A DNA stretch of 64,000 nt, taken from contig JADJVI010000052.1 in assembly GCA_016710645.1 (NCBI GenBank), positions 1 to 64,000 on the forward strand, written 5' to 3'. Origin of the DNA: Actinomycetales bacterium. Lineage in GTDB: Bacteria > Actinomycetota > Actinomycetes > Actinomycetales > Dermatophilaceae. The position numbers were made by a program, and so were the translations under genes. Shown here one piece after another: positions 52,958-61,252 of the stretch. The notes beneath the pieces were generated by a model, which saw nothing but the letters and a program-made list of their open reading frames with translations, did no database searches and was not told the origin of the DNA. Position 1 is the first letter of the stretch; each line of letters opens with the position of its first letter.

Positions 52958-54406
52958 CTATGGGCGGTTCAGCAGGTGCTGCCGTGCCGCGGCATACCTC
53001 GCCCTGACCGCCTGTCCCGAGGTTTGAGCCGACGGGTCGAGGGCGTAGTGTTCGGTGCCGGGCTCGTCCCACTCCGGTGGGGTGTCCGTGCCGGTCAGCA
53101 CCCAGGCGGCCTGGCGCGCGGCGCCGTCAGCGACGTATTCACCAGGAGCAGGGACATCCACGGCCGCTCCGAGGATGCCGGGGGCGAGCTGGCGCAGCGC
53201 TTCTGCTCGTGCCCCGCCACCGATGAGCAAGATGCGCTTGATCTCGACGCCGGTGGCGACGAGTGCATCGAGACCGTCGGCCAACCCGCACAGCAGACCC
53301 TCGACCGCTGCGCGGGCGAAGTGTGCGGGGGATGTGGTGTCGAGCCGAAGGCCGTGCAGTGACCCGGAGGCCTCGGGGAGGTTGGGAGTGCGCTCGCCCT
53401 CCAGGTAGGGCACGAGGACCAATCCGTCGCAACCGGACGGCGCCTGCAGGGCGAGGTCTGACAACTGGGGGAGCGTGACCCCGAGCACGCGAGCCATGGA
53501 CTCGCCAACCCTGGCGCCGTTGAGCGTGCAGGCCAGGGGCAAGAACGCTCCCGTCGCGTCGGCGAACCCGCTCACCAGACCCGACGCATCCCGGGCGGGC
53601 ACGGTGCTCACGGCAGACACCACCCCCGACGTGCCGATCGAGACCGCGACATCGCCCGCCGACATGGCCAGTCCCAGGGCCGCGCCGGCGTTGTCACCAG
53701 CACCTGGGCCGATGGCCAAGTGTCCCCAGCGTCGCGCATCTCCTTGGGCAGCAACGGCGTTCGGTGCGCAGACCGCGGGGAGCAAAGCGTCGTGGCCGAG
53801 TGCTCTGACCAACAGATCGCGGCGGTAGTCGCCCGTTGACGGGTCCCAATAGCCCGTCCCCGACGCATCGGACCGATCAGTCCGCAGCGCATCGAGGTCA
53901 CCACCAGGGCCATGTCCGGCCAGCCGCCAGGTGAGCCAGTCGTGGGGAAGCGCGACCGCAGCCACCCGCGCGGCGTTGGCCGGCTCGTGCTCGGCCAGCC
54001 AACGCAGCTTGGTCACCGTGTAGGAGGCCACGGGCACCGACCCGGTCGCGTCGGCCCAGGCCTGCGCTCCGAGTTCGTCGACGAGGTCGGCGGCAGCCCG
54101 GGCCGATCGCGTGTCGTTCCACAGCAGAGCTGGCCGGATGACCTCGCCCTGTGCGTCGAGGGCTACCATGCCGTGCTGCTGGCCACCGACGGCAACGGCG
54201 GCCACATCGTCCAGGCCGCCCGCGTCGACGATGGCAGCCTGCAATGCGGTCCACCAGTGCTCCGGGTCGACCTCGGTGCCGTCCGGATGGGAGGAGCGGC
54301 CGGAGCGCACCCGCTCCCCGGTCGCCGCATCGCGGATGACGACCTTGCACGACTGGGTGCTGGAATCGACTCCGGCGACCAGGGTGCGAGCGGTGCGGGA
54401 CGGCAT
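52958..54406 (-). CDS. xylB: Xylulokinase
   Basis: The 482-residue FGGY carbohydrate kinase has VAGVDSSTQSCKVVI (ATP-phosphate loop), GGQQHGMVALD, LLWNDTRS, and the C-terminal LIGGGARAEALRQL. It phosphorylates D-xylulose. ATG 54406 lies inside a motif copy (ACGGCATACC on the plus strand, 54400-54409). It lies 26 bases after xylA in the same operon. Confidence 0.95.
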   Translation of the reverse strand: MPSRTARTLVAGVDSSTQSCKVVIRDAATGERVRSGRSSHPDGTEVDPEHWWTALQAAIVDAGGLDDVAAVAVGGQQHGMVALDAQGEVIRPALLWNDTRSARAAADLVDELGAQAWADATGSVPVASYTVTKLRWLAEHEPANAARVAAVALPHDWLTWRLAGHGPGGDLDALRTDRSDASGTGYWDPSTGDYRRDLLVRALGHDALLPAVCAPNAVAAQGDARRWGHLAIGPGAGDNAGAALGLAMSAGDVAVSIGTSGVVSAVSTVPARDASGLVSGFADATGAFLPLACTLNGARVGESMARVLGVTLPQLSDLALQAPSGCDGLVLVPYLEGERTPNLPEASGSLHGLRLDTTSPAHFARAAVEGLLCGLADGLDALVATGVEIKRILLIGGGARAEALRQLAPGILGAAVDVPAPGEYVADGAARQAAWVLTGTDTPPEWDEPGTEHYALDPSAQTSGQAVRARYAAARQHLLNRP

Positions 54407-54432
54407 ACCGGCCTCTCCTTCCCTCCAAGGGG

Positions 54433-55620
54433 TCAGCGGGCGCCGAGCGCGTGCTCGACGGCGAGCTGGTTGAGAGCGACGAAGGCGTAGCCGGCTTCGG
54501 CGATCGCGTCGGGGTCGACGTCTTCGTATGCCGTGTGGTCGGCCAGCAGGTCGGCGAGCGTCTCACCGGGGGCCATCGTCGGCTCGGCGAGCTCGAGCAC
54601 CCGGCTGGCGGCGATCGCGGCTTGCACCTCGGGGTCGGCCCGGTAGGCAGCAGCGCGGTCCTTGAGCAACAGATAGGTCGACATGTTCGCCGCGGCTGAG
54701 GCCCAGACGCCGTCGTAGTCCTCGGTGCGTGAGGGCTTGTAGTCGAAGTGGCGTGGGCCGTCGTAGCGCGGGCCGCCGCTGAGGAAACCGTTCTCCACGA
54801 GGTCGACGGTGAAGAAGGCCGAGAGCAGATCGCCATGACCGAAGCACAGGTCCTGGTCGTACTTGATCGAGCGCTGACCGTTGAGGTCGATGTGGAAGAG
54901 CTTGTCCGACCACAGCGCCTGGGCGATGCCCGAGGTGTAGTTGAGTCCGGCCATCTGCTCGTGCCCGACCTCGGGGTTGAGCCCGACGATGTCGCCGTGC
55001 TCGAGCTGAGCAATGAAGCCCAGGGCGTGCCCGACCGTCGGGAGCAGGATGTCGCCGCGGGGCTCATTGGGCTTGGGTTCGATGGCGATCCGCAGGTCGT
55101 AGCCCTGGCTCTTGATGTAGCTCGCGACGGTGTCGATGCCCTCGCGGTAGCGGTCGAGGGCGGCGCGCTGGTCCTTGACGCCGTCGTACTCCGCACCCTC
55201 GCGACCGCCCCACATGACGAAGGTCTGGGCGCCGAGCTCGGCGGCGAGGTCAACATTGCGCAGCACCTTGCGCAGGCCGTAGCGGCGCACCTCGCGACGG
55301 TTGGAGGTGAACGCGCCGTCCTTGAAGATCGGGTGGGTGAAGGTGTTGGTCGTCACCATGGGGACGACCAGGCCGGTCTCGTCGAGCGCAGTCCGGAAGC
55401 GGGCGAGGATGGCGTCGCGCTCGGCCGGCGTGGAGCCGAACGGCACCAGATCGTCGTCGTGGAAGGTGATGCCCCAGGCGCCGAGTTCGGCGAGCTGGTG
55501 GACGGCGTGGATCGGGTCGAGCGGGGTGCGGGTGGCGTCGCCGAACTGGTCACGCGCCTGCCAGCCAATGGTCCAGAGGCCGAACGAAAACTTGTCAGAG
55601 GGAGCGGGTCGGCGGGTCAT
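54433..55620 (-). CDS. xylA: Xylose isomerase
   Basis: The 395-residue TIM-barrel enzyme converts D-xylose to D-xylulose. The sequence is the shorter class I form of actinomycetes, starting KFSFGLWTIGWQARDQFGD, with catalytic His in TNTFTHPIFKDGAF, metal ligands in IEPKPNEPRGDI and NPEVGHEQMAGL, and HIDLNGQRS. ATG 55620. Transcribed from the divergent xylA/xylR region. Confidence 0.97.
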   Translation of the reverse strand: MTRRPAPSDKFSFGLWTIGWQARDQFGDATRTPLDPIHAVHQLAELGAWGITFHDDDLVPFGSTPAERDAILARFRTALDETGLVVPMVTTNTFTHPIFKDGAFTSNRREVRRYGLRKVLRNVDLAAELGAQTFVMWGGREGAEYDGVKDQRAALDRYREGIDTVASYIKSQGYDLRIAIEPKPNEPRGDILLPTVGHALGFIAQLEHGDIVGLNPEVGHEQMAGLNYTSGIAQALWSDKLFHIDLNGQRSIKYDQDLCFGHGDLLSAFFTVDLVENGFLSGGPRYDGPRHFDYKPSRTEDYDGVWASAAANMSTYLLLKDRAAAYRADPEVQAAIAASRVLELAEPTMAPGETLADLLADHTAYEDVDPDAIAEAGYAFVALNQLAVEHALGAR

Positions 55621-55637
55621 GGGGTCTCCTCATCAGG

Positions 55638-55682
55638 TTCGTTGACTCACTAAACATAAGCAGTGATGGCCTGTATGGTCAA
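55638..55682 (-). promoter_or_regulatory. xylAB promoter with overlapping probable operator
   Basis: On the minus strand, TTGACC (55677-55682), an 18-base spacer and TATGTT (55653-55658) form a good promoter. The 21-base element TATGTTTAGTGAGTCAACGAA (55638-55658, split here as TATGTTTAGTG and AGTCAACGAA) matches 16 of 21 positions with 57078-57098 at the xylF promoter. A TCACT...AGTGA dyad (55647-55666) surrounds the -10 box. The divergent ROK gene most likely encodes the binding protein. Confidence 0.65.
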
Positions 55683-56967
55683 TGCCGTGATCGACCGAAC
55701 CTCTACAGCTGACCGCCCGCGCCGCCCGCTGCCCACCGAACGACGCCGGGGTGCACTCTCGAGCCCCGCTCGACAGTCGTCGTTGCGCGAGCACAATCTG
55801 TCGCTGGCGCTGCGCTTCATCGTGGATTCACCGGCCCCAACCACCCGCGCTCGGGTCGCGGACGGCACCGGTCTGACCAAGGCCACAGTGTCTGAGCTGG
55901 TCGACCTGCTGGTCTCTGCGCGCCTGGTCACCGAGCTGGAACCCGAGGCGGGCGAGCGGGTGGGCCGTCCCGGCGTTCCGTTGATTCCCTCTGCTCGGAC
56001 CTTTGTCGGTCTCGGCCTGGAGGTGCAGGTGGACCACATCGCCGTGCGCGCGGTCGACCTGCAGGGGACGACGCTTTATGAACGCATCGTGCATGGCGAC
56101 TATCGGCGCAGCGACGCCGATGTGACCCTGCGCCAGTTGGCCAAGCTCGTCGAGCCAGTGGTGGCCACCGCGCGAGCCCAGGGCGGTCGAGTGGCCGGAG
56201 CATGTGTGTCCATTCCTGGCCTCGCCCGGCTCGGGTCCGGCGTGGTGCGCTATGCGCCCAACCTCGGCTGGGAGGACGTCGACGTGACACACGTGCTCGG
56301 CAATTCGACGGCTCTGCGGGATGTCCGAATCGAAGTGGGGAACGACGCCGATCTCGGCGCACTGGCCGAGGCGCGCACACGGTCGAGACTGGCCGGTTTG
56401 TCCCGCCTGGATCAGAACTTCCTCTTCATCGCGGGCGAGGTCGGTATCGGTGGAGCCATCGTGCTGGGGGGCGAGTTGGCCGCCGGAATGCACGGGTGGA
56501 GCGGCGAGATCGGTCACGCAGTCGTCGACCCCAATGGGCCGCAATGCAACTGCGGGGCCCTCGGCTGTCTCGAGCAGTTCGCCGGCAAGGATGCTCTCAG
56601 CCGCGCCGCGGGCTTGGCGCTAGAGACCTCGACCGAAACGCTGCGGGGCTTGGCGTTGACGGGGGATGCGCGCGCGATGGGCGCCATTACCTCCGCTGCC
56701 ACGGCCCTCGGTCGCACCGCTGCGTCGGCCATGAGCCTGATCGACGTGGACCGCCTCATCCTTGGGGGGGCGTATGCCGTGCTGAGCGACCTGCTGCGGC
56801 CCGGGATCGAGGCCGAACTCACCGGTCGGGTCATCTCGCGACGTTGGGTGCCCATCCATGTCGAGGGAGCCGTCAGCGGTGAGATGGCCAGCCTGACGGG
56901 GGCGGCGCTGCGCGTCATCGACCACATCGTCGCCGACCCCAGTGAATGGGTCGGCTCGGTTGGTTGA
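55663..56967 (+). CDS. xylR: ROK-family transcriptional regulator, probable XylR repressor
   Basis: Up to 434 residues. An N-terminal winged-helix DNA-binding domain (ARVADGTGLTKATVSELVDLL) is followed by the ROK sugar-binding domain, with EVGIGGAIVLGGELAAG, GEIGHAVVD and the zinc motif CNCGALGCLEQ. It is probably a xylose-responsive repressor of xylBA and xylFGH. The start is uncertain: GTG 55663, ATG 55666, ATG 55675 or GTG 55687 (426 residues). The earlier starts overlap the xylA promoter. Confidence 0.88.
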   Translation: MMACMVNAVIDRTSTADRPRRPLPTERRRGALSSPARQSSLREHNLSLALRFIVDSPAPTTRARVADGTGLTKATVSELVDLLVSARLVTELEPEAGERVGRPGVPLIPSARTFVGLGLEVQVDHIAVRAVDLQGTTLYERIVHGDYRRSDADVTLRQLAKLVEPVVATARAQGGRVAGACVSIPGLARLGSGVVRYAPNLGWEDVDVTHVLGNSTALRDVRIEVGNDADLGALAEARTRSRLAGLSRLDQNFLFIAGEVGIGGAIVLGGELAAGMHGWSGEIGHAVVDPNGPQCNCGALGCLEQFAGKDALSRAAGLALETSTETLRGLALTGDARAMGAITSAATALGRTAASAMSLIDVDRLILGGAYAVLSDLLRPGIEAELTGRVISRRWVPIHVEGAVSGEMASLTGAALRVIDHIVADPSEWVGSVG

Positions 56968-57163
56968 GGCTGCGCTCGTCCCCGAGCGGTGAGACGCAAG
57001 CGGAGATGGATCGCAGCGTTGCCGAATCGTTATCTCGAGCCGGGGGCCGGTCTCTTGCGCAGGAGACGCCTCGGGAATATGTTCAGTCACACAACAAATG
57101 TCTCGGGAGGAGCCATCCTGGGACGACCAACGCCGGCCCCGCCGTGCGAGGAAGGACACGTCC
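56968..57163 (+). promoter_or_regulatory. xylFGH promoter region
   Basis: TTGCGC (57055-57060), 17 bases and TATGTT (57078-57083) form a promoter about 80 bases before the xylF ATG. The -10 box begins a 21-base element (57078-57098) sharing 16 positions with the xylA promoter, the likely XylR operator. The remaining sequence shows nothing I can name. Confidence 0.6.
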
Positions 57164-58282
57164 ATGACCCGCAAGATCACCCCGGTCATCGCCGGCCTCG
57201 GTGCGATCGCTCTTATCGCGTCCACCGCCGCTTGCAGCTCGACCCGGGAAACCGCCACCCCGGCTGCCAGCTCGGGTGCGGCCGGAGGCCTCATCGGCAT
57301 CGCGATGCCGACCAAGAGCCTCGAGCGCTGGAACAAGGACGGCGCTCACCTTGAGGAGCTGCTGAAGAAGTCCGGCTACGAGACCACCCTGCAGTACGCC
57401 GACAACAAGGTCGACCAGCAGATCACCCAGATCCAGAACATGATCAACCAGAGCCCCAAGGTCCTGGTCATCGCCTCGATCGACGGCACCGCGCTGGCTC
57501 CCGTCCTGGCTACCGCCAAGACCAAGGGCATCAAGGTCATCGCCTACGACCGCCTCATCAACGGCTCGGAGAACGTCGACTACTACGCCACCTTCGACAA
57601 CTACAAGGTCGGCCAGCTCCAGGGCGAGTTCATCAAGGCCAAGCTCGCCAACATGACCAAGCCGGTCAACCTCGAGCCCTTCGCCGGGTCGCCCGACGAC
57701 AACAACGCCAAGTTCTTCTTCTCCGGCGCGTGGGACGTCATCAACCCGCTGGTGAAGTCCGGCGACATCGTCGTTCCCTCGGGCAAGGCCCCGGCCACTA
57801 ACGACGAGTGGACCAAGATCGGCATCCAGGGCTGGGGCTCCGACACCGCTCAGTCTGAGATGCAGAACCGCCTCAACTCGTTCTACACCGGCGGCAAGAA
57901 GGTCAACGTCGTCCTCTCCCCGAACGACTCGCTGGCTCTGGGTATCGCCCAGGCCCTCGAGGGCGCCGGGTACAAGCCGGGCGACGGTTACCCCGTGCTG
58001 ACCGGCCAGGACGCCGACAAGGCCAACGTCCTCAACATCATCGCTGGCAAGCAGTCGATGACGGTGTGGAAGGACACCCGCGCGCTGGGTGACCAGGTCG
58101 CCAAGATGGTCGACCAGATCGTCAAGAACTCCAAGGTCGACGTCAACGACGAGAAGACCTACAACAATGGCAAGAAGGTCGTCCCGACCTACTTGCTCGC
58201 TCCGATCGTCGTCACCAAGGACGAGATCAAGGCCAAGCTGATCGACTCCGGCTTCTACAAGGCAGCCGACCTCGGGATGTGA
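57164..58282 (+). CDS. xylF: Xylose ABC transporter substrate-binding lipoprotein
   Basis: The 372-residue protein has an N-terminal lipoprotein signal with lipobox TAAC (Cys24) followed by a Ser/Thr/Ala linker. The mature part is a type I periplasmic-binding fold of the pentose-binding kind (AMPTKSLERWNKDG, NMINQSPKVLVIASIDG, IAYDRLINGSENVDYY). Anchored outside the membrane, it delivers xylose to XylGH. ATG 57164 with GAAGGA. Codon choice is unusually uniform (mostly C-ending), fitting high expression. No motif copy inside. Confidence 0.93.
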   Translation: MTRKITPVIAGLGAIALIASTAACSSTRETATPAASSGAAGGLIGIAMPTKSLERWNKDGAHLEELLKKSGYETTLQYADNKVDQQITQIQNMINQSPKVLVIASIDGTALAPVLATAKTKGIKVIAYDRLINGSENVDYYATFDNYKVGQLQGEFIKAKLANMTKPVNLEPFAGSPDDNNAKFFFSGAWDVINPLVKSGDIVVPSGKAPATNDEWTKIGIQGWGSDTAQSEMQNRLNSFYTGGKKVNVVLSPNDSLALGIAQALEGAGYKPGDGYPVLTGQDADKANVLNIIAGKQSMTVWKDTRALGDQVAKMVDQIVKNSKVDVNDEKTYNNGKKVVPTYLLAPIVVTKDEIKAKLIDSGFYKAADLGM

Positions 58283-58291
58283 TTCCCTCGC

Positions 58292-58332
58292 GCGCGGAGG
58301 CCGGGACGGCGACCCCGGCCCGGCCTCCGCGC
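58292..58332 (+). terminator. Intercistronic hairpin between xylF and xylG
   Basis: Perfect 14-bp stem (58292-58305 with 58319-58332) and 13-base loop in the 120-base gap. Such hairpins in binding-protein operons protect the upstream message and lower expression of the downstream transporter genes, giving excess binding protein. Confidence 0.6.
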
Positions 58333-58402
58333 CGCTTGCCCCCGTCGCGCTGCGACGGGTCCGTGACCACCGAAAGTCATGTGTCGGAAGGGATTCGTGC
58401 CG

Positions 58403-59962
58403 ATGAGCGCCACCGGCGAACAGCAGATCATCCTGGAGATGCGGGACATCACCAAGACCTTCCCCGGCGTCAAGGCACTCTCGGGTGTCACGCTGAAGGT
58501 CCGGAAGGGTGAGGTTCACGCCATCTGCGGCGAGAATGGGGCCGGGAAGTCGACCCTGATGAAGGTGCTGTCGGGTGTCCACCCGCACGGCACCTACGAC
58601 GGAGACATCCTCTTCGAGGGTCACCCGTGTTCATACAAGTCGATCCGCGACAGCGAGCGCGACGGGATCGTCATCATCCACCAGGAGCTCGCCCTCTCGC
58701 CCTACCTCTCGATCGCCGAGAACATCTTCTTGGGCAACGAGCAGGCCTCCCGCGGGGTGATCAACTGGTACAAGACCAACGCTGAAGCGAGCAAGCTGCT
58801 CGCCCGGGTGGGCTTGAGCGAGCTGCCCGACACCAAGATCGTCAACATCGGCGTCGGCAAGCAGCAACTGGTCGAGATCGCCAAGGCGTTGTCCAAGGAT
58901 GTCAAGCTGCTCATCCTCGACGAGCCCACAGCGGCTCTCAACGACGAGGACAGCGCACACCTGCTCAACCTCATCCGCAGCCTCCGAGCTGAGGGCATCA
59001 CCTGCATCATCATCAGCCACAAACTCAACGAGATCGCGGCCATCGCCGACTCGACGACGATCATCCGAGACGGGATGACCATCGAGACGCTCGACATGCA
59101 CGGCGCCGAGCGGGTGACCGAGGAGCGCATCATCCGTGGGATGGTCGGCCGCAGCCTCGACAACCGCTTCCCGGAGCACACTCCAACCGTGGGCGACGAG
59201 GTCTTCCGTCTGGTCGACTGGACGGTCTACCACCCGCAGGACCCTTCCCGTGTCGTTGTCGACAAGGCCAACCTCACGGTGCGCCGAGGTGAGATCGTCG
59301 GCATCGCAGGCCTCATGGGTGCCGGCCGTACCGAACTCGCCATGAGCGTCTTCGGTCGCACCTGGGGCACCAAGATCTCCGGGCAGGTCTTCGTCAAGGG
59401 TCAGCAGGTCGACACCTCCAGCGTCACTAATGCGATCAAGGTCGGCCTGGCCTACGCATCTGAGGACCGCAAACGGTTCGGACTCAACCTCATCGACGAC
59501 ATCAAGCACAACAACACCTCTGCCGCCCTGGGCAAGATCTCGTCCCGGGGTGTTGTCGACCAGGCAGCGGAGTACCGCATCGCCGAGGAATACCGGCGCA
59601 AGCTCAACACCAAGACCCCCACGGTCGACGCGGTGGTCGGCAAGCTCTCCGGTGGCAACCAGCAAAAGGTCGTCCTGTCCAAGTGGATGTTCACCGACCC
59701 TGACGTCCTCATCCTCGACGAGCCCACCCGCGGCATTGACGTGGGAGCGAAGTACGAGATCTACACCCACATCAATGCGCTCGCCGACGCCGGCAAGGGA
59801 GTGCTGGTCATCTCCTCGGAGCTGCCCGAGCTCATCGGCCTCTGTGATCGGATCTACGCCCTGTCCCAGGGCCGCATCACCGGTGAGGTGCCCCGCGCCG
59901 AAGCCACACAGGAACATCTCATGCACTTCATGACCAAGGAGAAGGAGGTGGCGGGCCGATGA
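58403..59962 (+). CDS. xylG: Xylose ABC transporter ATP-binding protein
   Basis: The 519-residue protein contains two ABC domains. The first has Walker A GENGAGKSTLMKVL and Walker B LLILDEPTAAL. The second has the degenerate Walker A GLMGAGRTE and the signature LSGGNQQKV, typical of sugar (CUT2) ATPases. The PHGTYDGDI insertion after the first P-loop is typical of XylG/MmsA. ATG 58403 with GGAAGGGA. ATGA-coupled to xylH. Confidence 0.94.
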   Translation: MSATGEQQIILEMRDITKTFPGVKALSGVTLKVRKGEVHAICGENGAGKSTLMKVLSGVHPHGTYDGDILFEGHPCSYKSIRDSERDGIVIIHQELALSPYLSIAENIFLGNEQASRGVINWYKTNAEASKLLARVGLSELPDTKIVNIGVGKQQLVEIAKALSKDVKLLILDEPTAALNDEDSAHLLNLIRSLRAEGITCIIISHKLNEIAAIADSTTIIRDGMTIETLDMHGAERVTEERIIRGMVGRSLDNRFPEHTPTVGDEVFRLVDWTVYHPQDPSRVVVDKANLTVRRGEIVGIAGLMGAGRTELAMSVFGRTWGTKISGQVFVKGQQVDTSSVTNAIKVGLAYASEDRKRFGLNLIDDIKHNNTSAALGKISSRGVVDQAAEYRIAEEYRRKLNTKTPTVDAVVGKLSGGNQQKVVLSKWMFTDPDVLILDEPTRGIDVGAKYEIYTHINALADAGKGVLVISSELPELIGLCDRIYALSQGRITGEVPRAEATQEHLMHFMTKEKEVAGR

Positions 59963-61212
59963 GCCAGGTCACGCCAACAGGACCGCAGGACGCCGCCGCG
60001 GCAGCGGTCGCATCCGCCACGGGCGAGTCGGTCGCGACCGCCGAGGTGGCGCAGGCTGCCAAGAAGACCAACCTGCGCGAGTACGGCATCGTCGGTGCCC
60101 TCATCGCGATCGTCATCCTCTTCCAGCTGCTCACCGGCGGCAAGCTGCTCATGCCGGACAACGTGGCCAGCCTGTTCCAGCAGAACGCCTACGTGATGAT
60201 CCTCGCCATCGGCATGGTCATGGTCATCATTGCTGGCCACATCGACCTGTCGGTCGGCTCCATCGTCGCGTTCATCGGTGGGGTCCTCGCCATCGCCATG
60301 ATGAACTGGCACCTGCCGTGGATCGTGGCGGTGCTCGTCGGTGTCCTGCTCGGTCTGGTCATCGGAGCCTGGCAGGGCTTCTGGGTCGCCTATGTCGGCG
60401 TTCCGGCCTTCATCGTCACCTTGGCTGGCATGCTCATCTTCCGCGGCCTGGCCATCCTTATCGTCGGGGAGACCATCGCCGGCCTGCCTAACGGGTTCGT
60501 CGGGATCTCCAACGCCGGCCTGCTCGGGCTGCTCGGATTCGCCGGCGCCGCGGACGTGCTCACCCTGCTCATCGGGGTCGCGGCGATCGTCGCCTTCGTG
60601 TTCAGCCAGTTGCGCACTCGGGCCACCATGCGCTCGCACAACCTCAAGGTCGAGCCGAACGCGATGTTCCTCACCAAGCTCGTGGGCGTTTCGGTGCTGC
60701 TCGCAGTCTTCACGTGGATCCTCGCCCAGAGTGCCATCGGCACGCCGTACGTCCTCATTCTCGTCGCGGTGCTCATCCTCGCCTACGCCTTCCTCATGGG
60801 GCGCACGGTATTCGGGCGACACATCTACGCGATCGGTGGCAACGTCCACGCGGCGGTGCTCTCCGGTGTCAACGTCAAGACGATGAACTTCCGGATCTTC
60901 ATCAACATGGGCCTGCTCGCCTCGCTTGCGGCAGTCGTCACGACCTCCCGTGCGGGTGCGGCGCTCGCGGCAGCCGGCAACAACTACGAGCTCGACGCCA
61001 TCGCCGCCTGCTTCATCGGTGGCACGGCGGTCACCGGTGGTGTCGGCAAGGTGTCCGGTGTCATCGTCGGCGCGCTCATCATGGGCGTGCTCAACATGGG
61101 TCTGTCGATCATCGGCACCAACCCCGCCCTGCAGAACGTCATCAAGGGCTTGGTCCTGCTCATCGCGGTGGCCTTCGACCTGATCAACAAGCGTCGCGCG
61201 GCGGGTGCCTGA
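59959..61212 (+). CDS. xylH: Xylose ABC transporter permease
   Basis: The 417-residue CUT2 permease has an N-terminal cytoplasmic stretch and about ten TM helices. Family signatures are GHIDLSVGSIVAFIGGVLA near residue 95 and IAACFIGGTAVTGGVGKVSG near 350. ATG 59959 overlaps the xylG stop. It is the last gene of the xylose island before priA. Confidence 0.94.
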   Translation: MSQVTPTGPQDAAAAAVASATGESVATAEVAQAAKKTNLREYGIVGALIAIVILFQLLTGGKLLMPDNVASLFQQNAYVMILAIGMVMVIIAGHIDLSVGSIVAFIGGVLAIAMMNWHLPWIVAVLVGVLLGLVIGAWQGFWVAYVGVPAFIVTLAGMLIFRGLAILIVGETIAGLPNGFVGISNAGLLGLLGFAGAADVLTLLIGVAAIVAFVFSQLRTRATMRSHNLKVEPNAMFLTKLVGVSVLLAVFTWILAQSAIGTPYVLILVAVLILAYAFLMGRTVFGRHIYAIGGNVHAAVLSGVNVKTMNFRIFINMGLLASLAAVVTTSRAGAALAAAGNNYELDAIAACFIGGTAVTGGVGKVSGVIVGALIMGVLNMGLSIIGTNPALQNVIKGLVLLIAVAFDLINKRRAAGA

Positions 61213-61240
61213 GCCCCGAGGCGTTGACGGAGGGGGCCGC

Positions 61241-61246
61241 TAGGTT
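61241..61246 (+). promoter_or_regulatory. Putative -10 box of priA
   Basis: TAGGTT lies six bases before ATG 61253, a leaderless arrangement. TTGACG at 61224-61229 is too close to be its -35. Confidence 0.4.
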
Positions 61247-61252
61247 TCCCTC

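Noticed and set aside
52958..61212. Prophage or transposon carrying the xylose genes
   Set aside because: No integrase, transposase, inverted ends or attachment repeats were seen.
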